Positions 1 to 5,023 of a DNA stretch of 5,023 bases are shown one piece after another. Numbering within the stretch: the stretch's first letter is position 1; every line of letters starts with the position of its first letter. The position numbers and the translations under genes are program-made. Source of the stretch: Mycobacterium sp. (lineage in GTDB: Bacteria > Actinomycetota > Actinomycetes > Mycobacteriales > Mycobacteriaceae); the NCBI GenBank assembly GCA_029256565.1, contig JAQSXQ010000213.1, forward strand, positions 1 to 5,023, written 5' to 3'. The notes under the pieces were generated by a model that saw only the letters and a program-made list of their open reading frames with translations, was not told the DNA's origin and did not search any database.

Positions 1-1
1 C

Positions 2-1360
2 GACGTCGGCAACCACTTCTACTGCTACAGCTTCGAACCCACCGATCAGTGGACCCACTTCTTCGCCGAGGCGCCCGAACTGCAGGAGTACTTCGAGGGC
101 GTCATGGACCGCCACGGCATCCGCCCCCACGTGCGCTGGGAGACGGAGGTGACGGAGGCTCGCTGGAACGGCGACACCGCCACCTGGACGGTCTCGACAC
201 GGGATCGCGACGGCAACCGCGCCGACCTCACCGCGCGGGCGGTGATCAGCGCCGTCGGCCAGTTGAACCGGCCCAAGGTGCCCGACATACCGGGCCGAGA
301 CTCGTTCGCGGGCAACGCCTTCCACTCGGCGGAGTGGGATCACTCGGTCGACCTGACGGGCAAGCGCGTCGCGATGATCGGGGCGGGCGCCAGCGGTTTC
401 CAGATCGCCCCGGCCATCGCGGACGAGGTAGCGCACCTCACCGTGTTCCAGCGCACCGCGCAGTGGATGTTCCCCAACCCCAACTACCACGCCGAGGTCG
501 GGGCAGGCGTCCAATGGGCGTTGCGGCACCTGCCGTTCTACGGCAGGTGGTACCGGTTCCTGCTGTTCTGGCCGGGCTGCGACAAGGGGCTCGACGCCGC
601 CCGGGTCGATCCCGACTACCCCGACCAGCAGCGCGCGGTGAGCGAGATCAGCGAGGTCACGCGGTTGGTCTTCACCGACTGGATCACCAGCCAGCTCGAC
701 GGCGACACCGAGCTGGCCGCGAAGGTGGTGCCCGACTATCCAGCGACGGGCAAGCGCACCCTGCAGGACAACGGAACGTGGCTGAAGACGTTGACGCGCG
801 ACGACGTCGACCTCGTACGGACGCCGATCACCCGCATCGAGGCAGACGCCGTCGTGACCGAGGACGGCGTACGGCATCCGGCCGACGTCATCGTCTACGC
901 CACCGGATTCCACGCCAACCGGGTGCTCTGGCCGATGACGATCCTGGGCCGCGACGGCGACGACCTGACGGCCCGCTGGGGTGAGCGACCGGTCGCCTAT
1001 CTCGGCGTCACCGTGCCCGGGTATCCGAACCTGTTCTGCATGTACGGCCCCGGCACCAACCTCGCCAGCGGCGGCAGCCTGATCTTCCACTCGGAATGCC
1101 AAATGCGCTACATCACAGACTGTTTGACGACGTTGATCGCCGACGGTCACCGGTCGATGGAGCCACGCCAGGACGTCTGCGACGACTGGGTGCGCCGCAG
1201 CCAGGACGAGATGAGCAAGATGGTCTGGTCGCAGCCGTCGATCGAGCATTCGTTCTACAAGAACGCCTACGGCGAGGTGTACACGCTCAGCCCGTGGCGG
1301 CTCGTCGATTACTGGACGTGGACGCGGGAGGTGAACGCCGCGGACTTCGTCTTCGACTGA
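2..1360 (+). CDS. Baeyer-Villiger-type flavin monooxygenase, 5'-truncated by the window edge
   Basis: Class B FAD/NADPH monooxygenase, expected to insert oxygen next to a ketone (or oxidise S/N centres) in the cytosol. The frame is open from base 2; 452 residues are visible. The Baeyer-Villiger fingerprint F-x-G-x3-H-x3-W-D is complete at residues 102-113 (305-340). The second (NADPH) Rossmann motif GAGASG is at 127-132 (380-397) and the late ATG motif YATGF at 299-303 (896-910). Arg252 in TGKRTL fits the catalytic Arg of phenylacetone monooxygenase, and the first visible residue (Asp, before VGNHFYCYSF) aligns with its catalytic Asp66. So roughly 50-65 residues, with the FAD-binding GxGxxG, lie upstream and the full protein would be about 500-520 aa. 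The C-terminal part (GPGTNLASGGS, then FHSECQMRYI) resembles 4-hydroxyacetophenone monooxygenase-like members. It converges on the SRPBCC gene. The fold is sure; the substrate is unknown. Confidence 0.93.
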   Translation, partial: DVGNHFYCYSFEPTDQWTHFFAEAPELQEYFEGVMDRHGIRPHVRWETEVTEARWNGDTATWTVSTRDRDGNRADLTARAVISAVGQLNRPKVPDIPGRDSFAGNAFHSAEWDHSVDLTGKRVAMIGAGASGFQIAPAIADEVAHLTVFQRTAQWMFPNPNYHAEVGAGVQWALRHLPFYGRWYRFLLFWPGCDKGLDAARVDPDYPDQQRAVSEISEVTRLVFTDWITSQLDGDTELAAKVVPDYPATGKRTLQDNGTWLKTLTRDDVDLVRTPITRIEADAVVTEDGVRHPADVIVYATGFHANRVLWPMTILGRDGDDLTARWGERPVAYLGVTVPGYPNLFCMYGPGTNLASGGSLIFHSECQMRYITDCLTTLIADGHRSMEPRQDVCDDWVRRSQDEMSKMVWSQPSIEHSFYKNAYGEVYTLSPWRLVDYWTWTREVNAADFVFD

Positions 1361-1376
1361 GGGTCTCGAGAGTCAG
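1357..1376. terminator. Imperfect palindrome at the convergent gene ends (weak terminator candidate)
   Basis: Only 12 bases separate the two convergent stop codons. They hold a perfect 8-bp palindrome, TCTCGAGA (1364-1371), flanked by CTGA (1357-1360) and TCAG (1373-1376), which are also complementary and include the two TGA stops. The dyad is short and the inner palindrome has no loop, and there is no T-run on either side. A bidirectional terminator is possible but poorly supported. Confidence 0.2.
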
Positions 1377-1825
1377 GCCTCGACGACCGCCTTGATCCCC
1401 TCGAGCGTCTTGCGCATGTCGCGGACGTTGCGGCGGCGGCGCAACTGGCCGCCGAACAACCCGAACAGCGTGGTGAACAGGCCCTCGTTCATGAAGAACG
1501 ACTCGGTGACGTCGGTACCGGTGGCCGAGGGTTCGAACCGGTAGTGCCAGTTGTTGACGGGGCGGTCGCCGATGAGGACCTCGAAGCCGAACTCGCGGCC
1601 GGGGTCGCACGCCGTCACACGGCACGTCGTCCAGTAGACCGGACCGATCTCGTTGCGCCGGACGTGACCGCGGAACTTCGCGCCCAACTCCGGACCCGTC
1701 GCGCCGCCCAGCCACTCGGCCTCGAACGTCTCGGGGGAGAACCGGCCGGTGTTGCGGACGTCCGACACCAGTTCCCACACCTGCTGCGGCGGGGCGGCCA
1801 TGGACACGGTCACTGATGCCTTCAT
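1373..1825 (-). CDS. SRPBCC (START/Bet v1-like) family protein
   Basis: A 150-residue protein of the SRPBCC superfamily, polyketide_cyc2-like: a helix-grip fold that holds a hydrophobic ligand in a deep pocket. It shows the N-terminal strand KASVTVSMAAPPQQVWELV (residues 2-20, with the usual 'P..VW' turn into the first helix). GAKFRGHVRR (48-57) and alternating strands (CRVTACDPGREFGFEV, 68-83; NNWHYRFEPS, 91-100) follow, and a basic C-terminal helix closes it (about 127-148). There is no signal peptide or membrane segment. The ATG at 1825 is chosen because GAGGGAG (1840-1834) lies 8 bases upstream and the fold begins right there. The frame stays open to 1933, but that stretch is Pro/Gly/Arg-rich and unlike the family. 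Ligand and role are unknown. The gene diverges from the methyltransferase operon, so shared control is possible. Confidence 0.9.
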   Translation of the reverse strand: MKASVTVSMAAPPQQVWELVSDVRNTGRFSPETFEAEWLGGATGPELGAKFRGHVRRNEIGPVYWTTCRVTACDPGREFGFEVLIGDRPVNNWHYRFEPSATGTDVTESFFMNEGLFTTLFGLFGGQLRRRRNVRDMRKTLEGIKAVVEA

Positions 1826-1934
1826 CAGGGGCACTCCCTCGTCTGTCCGGCTGGTCGGCCTCGGCGCAGGCCGCGGACTCAGCGTGCCACCCTCGCGCGG
1901 CGAACCAGCGCCGGGTGGGGCGATACTGGGCATC
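1826..1934. promoter_or_regulatory. Divergent intergenic region with inverted repeats
   Basis: This 109-base gap must carry the promoters of both divergent units. It holds a perfect 6-bp inverted repeat with a 6-base spacer, CGGCCT/AGGCCG (1856-1861 and 1868-1873). There is also a nested pair: CCACCC/GGGTGG (1887-1892 and 1913-1918) around CGGCG/CGCCG (1898-1902 and 1909-1913). These could be operator half-sites or hairpins in the SRPBCC leader. I see no convincing minus-strand -10/-35 pair. Short dyads are common in such G+C-rich DNA, so operator function is unproven. Confidence 0.45.
1834..1840 (-). promoter_or_regulatory. Shine-Dalgarno site fixing the SRPBCC start
   Basis: On the minus strand GAGGGAG reads from 1840 to 1834 and is separated by 8 bases from the ATG at 1825. 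It decides the start against the ATG at 1933, which would add 36 residues of low-complexity sequence overlapping the methyltransferase promoter. Confidence 0.75.
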
Positions 1935-1935
1935 G
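1922..1935 (+). promoter_or_regulatory. Candidate -10 box for leaderless transcription of the methyltransferase operon
   Basis: GATACT (1922-1927) keeps the A at -11 and the T at -7 of the mycobacterial TANNNT -10 element. It ends 7 bases before the GTG at 1935, so transcription would begin at or one base before that codon. This is the layout of the leaderless mRNAs common in mycobacteria. It fits the lack of a well-placed Shine-Dalgarno site: CTGGG at 1926-1930 is only 4 bases from 1935. No clear -35 is visible. Confidence 0.4.
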
Positions 1936-2735
1936 TGGTGGACTGGAGCGGATACGACTACGCGGAGGTCAGCGGGCTGCAACGCGCGATGATCGCCGAC
2001 GCCGTCGCCGGGTTCGACGTCGAGCCGGAGGAGCGCGTGCTCGACATCGGTTGTGGTGACGGCTATCTCACGCGGATGATCGCCGACGGGGTGCCGTCGG
2101 GCATCGCGGTCGGCGTCGATGCGTCACGGCGGATGATCGCCACGGCGCAGGCCGCGTCGACCGAGCGGGGATCGGCCGCCCGGTTCGCCGTCGCCGACGC
2201 GCGGCGGTTGCCGTTCACCGAGACCTTCGATGCGGTGGTGTCGTTCAACGCGCTGCACTGGGTGCCCGAACAGGACCAGGCCCTGAGCCAGATCGCCGCG
2301 GCACTCAAGCCGGGGGCGCGCGCCACCGTGCAGATGGTGTGCGCGGGCCCGCGGCCCAGCCTGGAGGCGGTCGCCATGGACGTGAGCCGCAGCACGGCGT
2401 GGCAGTCGCGGTTCGACGGATTCCGAGCGCCGTTCGTCCACGTCGACCCCGACCACTACGGCGCTCTCGCGGCGGACGCGGGCCTGTCGCTGTCACAGCT
2501 GACGGTCACCGACCGCGAGTGGGACTTCGGCTCAGCCGAGGCGTTCGCGCGGTGGTGCGCGGTGGGCACCACCGGCTGGACCGACCGGCTCGACACGGGC
2601 GAGCGAGACCGATTCGTCAGCGATCTCGTCGACGCCTATCAGCCCATCGCCGGACGGGCCGGGCTGTTCCGGTTCATGCAGATGCGCGCGGAGTTTCGGC
2701 TTCCTTCCTCCCCCCGTCGCTACGCTCGCCCCTGA
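1935..2735 (+). CDS. Class I SAM-dependent methyltransferase (trans-aconitate methyltransferase-like)
   Basis: A 266-residue Rossmann-fold methyltransferase using S-adenosylmethionine, probably cytosolic. Motif I is VLDIGCGDGY (35-44), the acidic end of strand 2 is VGVDAS (59-64, Asp62), and ADAR (88-91) is the adenine-side motif. The strand-4 block FDAVVSFNALHWVPEQ (98-113) has the 'NALHW' signature seen in Tam-like enzymes, which methylate small carboxylates; the real acceptor here is unknown. The C-terminal domain (about 140-255) ends in a family-like FRFMQMRAEF. A short Ser/Pro/Arg tail follows, encoded by DNA just upstream of the next start. GTG 1935 is favoured by a possible leaderless promoter; GTG 1938, one codon later, is equally good by sequence and has CTGGG 7 bases upstream. 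The frame is open much further upstream (from 1749), but that overlaps the SRPBCC gene antisense. First gene of an operon; its stop overlaps the next ATG. Confidence 0.9.
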   Translation: MVDWSGYDYAEVSGLQRAMIADAVAGFDVEPEERVLDIGCGDGYLTRMIADGVPSGIAVGVDASRRMIATAQAASTERGSAARFAVADARRLPFTETFDAVVSFNALHWVPEQDQALSQIAAALKPGARATVQMVCAGPRPSLEAVAMDVSRSTAWQSRFDGFRAPFVHVDPDHYGALAADAGLSLSQLTVTDREWDFGSAEAFARWCAVGTTGWTDRLDTGERDRFVSDLVDAYQPIAGRAGLFRFMQMRAEFRLPSSPRRYARP

Positions 2736-3616
2736 TGAAGATCCGTTTCGGCGTCGGCCTGGCCGGCGAGACCGCCCCCGACGCTCTGCCCGGCCTCGTC
2801 GACCGCCTCGAGGAGCTCGGGATCGACTCCCTCTGGTTCTCGGAGCTGGTGTACACCAAGGCCGTCGACCCGTTCATCGGCATGGCCTTCGCGCTGGCGA
2901 GGACCACGCGGCTGAAGGTGGGCACGTCGGTCGTCGTGCTGCCGGGCAGGCACCCGGTGCTGGTGGCCAAGCAACTCGCGTCGTTGGCGGCGCTCGCCCC
3001 CAAGCGGGTGCTGCCGGTGTTCGGTCTGCGATCGGCGATCGCGACCGAGCGCGAACTGTTCGTGGTGCCCGAGGGCAGGCGGGCTGCGGTGTTCGACGAG
3101 TCGCTGGCCCTGCTGCGCGCTGCACTCCAACCCGACGGCGAGCCGTTCGACGGTGAGTTCTTCTCGGTGAGTTCGCCCGAGGTGCAGCCACGCCTGGCCA
3201 GGCCGCTCGACATCTGGCTCGGCGGGTCCGCGCCCGCCGGGCTGCGTCGCATCGGCAGGCTGGCCGACGGCTGGCTCGGCAGCTTCGTCACGCCCGACGA
3301 GGCGCGGCGGGCGGTGCAGCTGATCCAGGAGTCCGCCGCCGAGGCGGGACGGGAGATCGAGGCCGACCACTTCGGCATCAACCTCGCGGTCAGCGAGGGC
3401 GGTCTCGGTGAGGACCTGAGGGCCGCGGTCCGCAGCCGCCGTCCCGACGTGGATCCCGCCGACCTCGTCGCCGACGGCTGGCCCGCACTGCACCGCCTCA
3501 TCGATGAGTTCACCGCGGCCGGGTTGTCCAAGTTCGTGGTGAGGCCGGCAGGCGGCAGCGACCTCGACGGTTTCGTCGAGACGTTCGCCGCCGAACTGCT
3601 GCCTCGGGAGAACTAG
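2735..3616 (+). CDS. LLM-class oxidoreductase, probably F420-dependent (MSMEG_3544-like family)
   Basis: A 293-residue luciferase-like TIM-barrel oxidoreductase. In mycobacteria most of these use coenzyme F420, though FMN cannot be excluded. Family marks are the first strand MKIRFGVGL (1-9), then RLEELGIDSLWFSE (24-37), LKVGTSVVVLPGRHPVLVAKQ (60-80), and DIWLGGSAPAGLRRIGRLADGWLGSF (159-184), the usual phosphate/cofactor segment. At 89-98 it reads PKRVLPVFGL rather than the common GRxxLGVG; from memory this fits the TIGRFAM group named after MSMEG_3544. The ATG shares its A with the methyltransferase stop (TGATG). The 34 bases before it are pyrimidine-rich with no Shine-Dalgarno match, so translation probably depends on reinitiation after the upstream gene. 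Upstream in-frame codons offer no better start. The next gene begins 18 bases after its TAG. Substrate unknown. Confidence 0.92.
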   Translation: MKIRFGVGLAGETAPDALPGLVDRLEELGIDSLWFSELVYTKAVDPFIGMAFALARTTRLKVGTSVVVLPGRHPVLVAKQLASLAALAPKRVLPVFGLRSAIATERELFVVPEGRRAAVFDESLALLRAALQPDGEPFDGEFFSVSSPEVQPRLARPLDIWLGGSAPAGLRRIGRLADGWLGSFVTPDEARRAVQLIQESAAEAGREIEADHFGINLAVSEGGLGEDLRAAVRSRRPDVDPADLVADGWPALHRLIDEFTAAGLSKFVVRPAGGSDLDGFVETFAAELLPREN

Positions 3617-3634
3617 CGCCACGAGGAGGACCCC

Positions 3635-3937
3635 ATGGCCGAGCACGTGATCGTGTCCGGACACCTGACCGTCGCACCGGAGGCCCGGGCGGACTACCTG
3701 CAGGGCTGCGCGGATGTGGTGCGCGGAGCGAGGGCGGCGCCGGGCTGCCTGGACTTCGCGATCGGAGCCGACCTGATCGAACCCGGCCGGATCAACGTCT
3801 TCGAACGATGGGACTCCCGTGCGGCCGTGGAGACGTTCCGCGGCAGCGGCCCCAGCGACGAACAGAACGCGGCGCTGCTGGGCGCATCGGTCGCCGAGTA
3901 CGAGGTGTCCGAGACTGCCCGACCCCTGGGACCGTGA
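3635..3937 (+). CDS. Antibiotic biosynthesis monooxygenase (ABM)-fold protein
   Basis: A 100-residue protein with one ABM (YgiN-like, dimeric ferredoxin-like) domain filling residues 4-92. The opening strand is VIVSGHLTVAPEARADYL (5-22), followed by helix 1, PGCLDF (36-41), the strand INVFERWDS (53-61), FRGSGPSDE (68-76) and the final strand EYEVSE (88-93). Members include cofactor-free quinol monooxygenases and proteins of unknown role, so an oxygenase reaction is possible but not shown. A near-perfect AGGAGG (3624-3629) sits 5 bases before the ATG, in contrast to the two genes before it, and suggests independent, efficient translation. It follows the LLM gene by 18 bases on the same strand and is likely the last gene of the operon. 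No signal peptide is seen. It may act on the same compound class as the oxidoreductase and methyltransferase (inference). Confidence 0.88.
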   Translation: MAEHVIVSGHLTVAPEARADYLQGCADVVRGARAAPGCLDFAIGADLIEPGRINVFERWDSRAAVETFRGSGPSDEQNAALLGASVAEYEVSETARPLGP

Positions 3938-3954
3938 CGGAAAGCCCAGTTCAG

Positions 3955-3978
3955 CGCGACTTTCGCCGGGCCGTCGCG
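3955..3978 (+). terminator. Small hairpin after the operon (weak terminator candidate)
   Basis: CGCGAC (3955-3960) and GTCGCG (3973-3978) form a perfect 6-bp stem with a 12-base loop, 17 bases after the ABM stop, extended by one possible G-U pair. No T-run follows, and such dyads are frequent at this base composition. It would be a plausible end point for the three-gene operon, but intrinsic termination is not shown. Confidence 0.22.
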
Positions 3979-4035
3979 TCGACGGGCGCGCGGGTGCGGG
4001 ATTCGCCGGGTGTCGAACCGCTCGGGTACTGTGCA

Positions 4036-4041
4036 TACACT
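4036..4041 (+). promoter_or_regulatory. Candidate -10 box for the mycolic acid synthase gene
   Basis: TACACT matches the mycobacterial -10 TANNNT. A start site near 4047-4049 would give a leader of about 40 bases to GTG 4089 or about 90 to TTG 4137. The best -35 candidate, TGTCGA (4011-4016, 19 bases upstream), is weak. The nearby short A/T-richer stretch is the only one in this gap. Confidence 0.35.
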
Positions 4042-4084
4042 GCCCAGGACGTACGGGCAGGGCTCCCGAGCCGGGTGGAGCCCT
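4040..4084 (+). promoter_or_regulatory. Two adjacent inverted repeats; the second pairs with a Shine-Dalgarno site
   Basis: Stem A is CTGCCC/GGGCAG (4040-4045 and 4055-4060, 9-base loop). Stem B is an 8-bp perfect pair, AGGGCTCC/GGAGCCCT (4059-4066 and 4077-4084, 10-base loop). The stems share bases 4059-4060. The right arm of B contains GGAG (4077-4080), the Shine-Dalgarno core 8 bases before GTG 4089, so folding would hide it. If transcription starts near 4048, only B is fully in the leader; a read-through transcript would contain both. Function is inference. Confidence 0.45.
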
Positions 4085-4136
4085 TCGTGTGAACGAATCA
4101 GCCGACACCATCTCACGACGCCAAGGGGCCATCACC

Positions 4137-5021
4137 TTGTCAGACACACCGAGCCAGACCGAGGGCCTCACGCCGCACTTCGAGGACGTCCAGGCGCACT
4201 ACGACCTGTCCGACGACTTCTTCCGGCTGTTCCTCGACCCGACGCAGACCTACAGCTGCGCCTACTTCGAGCGTGATGACATGACGCTCGAGGAGGCCCA
4301 GCTCGCCAAGATCGATCTGTCGCTCGGCAAGCTCGGCCTGGAGCCAGGCATGACGCTGCTCGACGTCGGCTGCGGCTGGGGCGCCACGATCAACCGTGCG
4401 CTGGAGCGCCACGACGTCAACGTGGTGGGTCTGACGCTGAGCCGCAACCAGCAGGCACACGTGCAGAAGCTGCTCGACGCGAAGGACAGCCCGCGCAGCA
4501 AGCGCGTGCTGCTGCAGGGCTGGGAGCAGTTCGACGAGAAGGTCGACCGCATCGTGTCGATCGGCGCGTTCGAGCACTTCGGTCGCGACCGCTACGCCGA
4601 CTTCTTCGCCAGGGCCTACGACGTGCTGCCCGACGACGGCGTGATGATGCTGCACACGATCATCAAGCCCAGCGACGAGGAGTACCACGAGCGCGCGCTG
4701 CCGATGACCATGACCATGCTGCGGTTCTTCAAGTTCATCATGGACGAGATCTTCCCCGGGGGTGATCTGCCGCAGGCCAAGACGGTCGTCGAGCACGCGA
4801 CGAAGGCAGGGTTCGAGGTCAAGCTCGTCCAGCCGCTGCGCCTGCACTACGCGAAGACGCTCGACATCTGGTCGGCGGCGCTCGAAGCGCGCAAGGACGA
4901 GGCGATCGCCATCCAGTCCCAAGAGGTCTACGACCGGTACATGCGGTACCTCACCGGCTGCGCCGACCTGTTCCGCAAGGGCTACACCGACGTCGCGCAG
5001 TTCACCCTGACCAAGGGCTGA
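4137..5021 (+). CDS. Cyclopropane mycolic acid synthase family methyltransferase (PcaA/MmaA2/CmaA-like)
   Basis: A SAM-dependent enzyme adding a methylene bridge across a double bond of the mycolic (meromycolate) chain in the cell envelope. From TTG 4137 it has 294 residues, close to PcaA (287). SAM-binding parts are YSCAYF (39-44), LLDVGCGWG (74-82) and LTLSRNQ (99-105). The active-site/bicarbonate residues known from CmaA1 (Cys35, Glu140, His167, Ile169, Tyr232) appear at a constant offset of six: Cys41, Glu146, His173, Ile175, Tyr238. SIGAFEHFG (141-149) has the Gly of cyclopropane synthases rather than the Glu of the oxygenated-mycolate enzymes MmaA3/MmaA4, which favours cyclopropanation; the cis/trans and proximal/distal position cannot be read. 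TTG is preferred for family length, an upstream AAGGGG 8 bases away, and more A-ending codons in the 48 bases before it. GTG 4089 (310 aa, GGTGGAG 8 bases upstream) is a real alternative. Probably transcribed separately from the ABM operon. Confidence 0.94.
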   Translation: MSDTPSQTEGLTPHFEDVQAHYDLSDDFFRLFLDPTQTYSCAYFERDDMTLEEAQLAKIDLSLGKLGLEPGMTLLDVGCGWGATINRALERHDVNVVGLTLSRNQQAHVQKLLDAKDSPRSKRVLLQGWEQFDEKVDRIVSIGAFEHFGRDRYADFFARAYDVLPDDGVMMLHTIIKPSDEEYHERALPMTMTMLRFFKFIMDEIFPGGDLPQAKTVVEHATKAGFEVKLVQPLRLHYAKTLDIWSAALEARKDEAIAIQSQEVYDRYMRYLTGCADLFRKGYTDVAQFTLTKG

Positions 5022-5023
5022 CC

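Noticed and set aside
49..984. A 311-codon plus-strand frame over the flavin monooxygenase gene
   Set aside because: It is an Arg/Gly/Pro-rich out-of-frame reading. The neighbouring frame carries the Baeyer-Villiger fingerprint and Rossmann motifs.
1826..1933. N-terminal extension of the SRPBCC protein to an ATG at 1933
   Set aside because: The extra 36 residues are Pro/Gly/Arg-rich and outside the fold, and would consume the whole divergent promoter gap. A strong GAGGGAG supports the ATG at 1825.
1749..1934. N-terminal extension of the methyltransferase to an ATG at 1749
   Set aside because: It would overlap the start of the SRPBCC gene antisense, and the family normally begins a few residues before the 'YDYAEVS' segment.
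2339..2734. Fusion or upstream extension of the LLM oxidoreductase
   Set aside because: The open frame upstream of the ATG at 2735 is an Arg-rich shadow of the methyltransferase, and MKIRFGVGL is the normal first strand of the LLM barrel.
4059..4084. The 8-bp hairpin as an intrinsic terminator of the ABM operon
   Set aside because: It is about 120 bases after the ABM stop, has no T-run after it, and overlaps a Shine-Dalgarno site. A leader structure explains it better.
2720..4171. A 483-codon open frame on the minus strand spanning the LLM and ABM genes
   Set aside because: It lies antisense to two well-recognised proteins. Its translation is rich in Arg, Gly, Pro, His and Gln with no domain, as expected from the complement of G/C-ending codons.
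4140..4922. A 260-codon minus-strand frame inside the cyclopropane synthase gene
   Set aside because: It is antisense to a gene with all catalytic residues conserved. Its Val/Leu/Glu/His-rich translation is a codon-bias shadow with no recognisable motif.
1..5023. Mobile element, CRISPR array, tRNA/rRNA or phage-defence system
   Set aside because: No transposase or integrase motifs, spaced direct repeats, tRNA-like clover arms or defence domains were seen. All sizeable coding space is taken by six housekeeping-type enzyme or ligand-binding families.

Overview
The window reads as chromosomal DNA of a mycobacterium, most likely a rapid grower (Mycolicibacterium type). The evidence is very high G+C with strong G/C third-codon preference, GTG/TTG starts, a luciferase-like (F420-type) oxidoreductase, and above all a cyclopropane mycolic acid synthase with every expected active-site residue. 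From memory, the oxidoreductase matches a family named after M. smegmatis MSMEG_3544, and a mycolic acid cyclopropane synthase lies near that locus (MSMEG_3538). This synteny was not checked. There are six protein genes, tightly packed, and no tRNA, rRNA, mobile element, CRISPR array or integrase.

Left part (2-1825): the 3' nine-tenths of a Baeyer-Villiger-type flavin monooxygenase runs rightward off the left edge. It meets a small SRPBCC/START-like protein gene on the minus strand tail to tail, 12 bases apart.

Middle (1826-3937): a 109-base divergent gap, rich in short inverted repeats, separates the SRPBCC gene from a rightward three-gene operon. The operon holds a trans-aconitate-methyltransferase-like SAM methyltransferase, an LLM-class (probably F420-dependent) oxidoreductase starting inside its stop codon (TGATG), and a 100-residue ABM-fold protein 18 bases further on. 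The methyltransferase appears to have a leaderless promoter with its -10 about seven bases before the GTG.

Right part (3938-5021): a gap of about 150-200 bases carries a possible promoter and an 8-bp perfect hairpin that buries one of two candidate ribosome-binding sites. It is followed by the complete cyclopropane mycolic acid synthase gene.

The synthase acts on mycolic acid chains of the cell envelope. The other five are oxidation, methylation and ligand-binding proteins whose substrates cannot be read from sequence. Their proximity allows a shared lipid or ketone theme, but this is inference. I found no convincing new multi-gene system. The most interesting points are regulatory: the SD-occluding hairpin before the synthase, the leaderless/coupled translation of the operon, and the palindromes in the divergent promoter.
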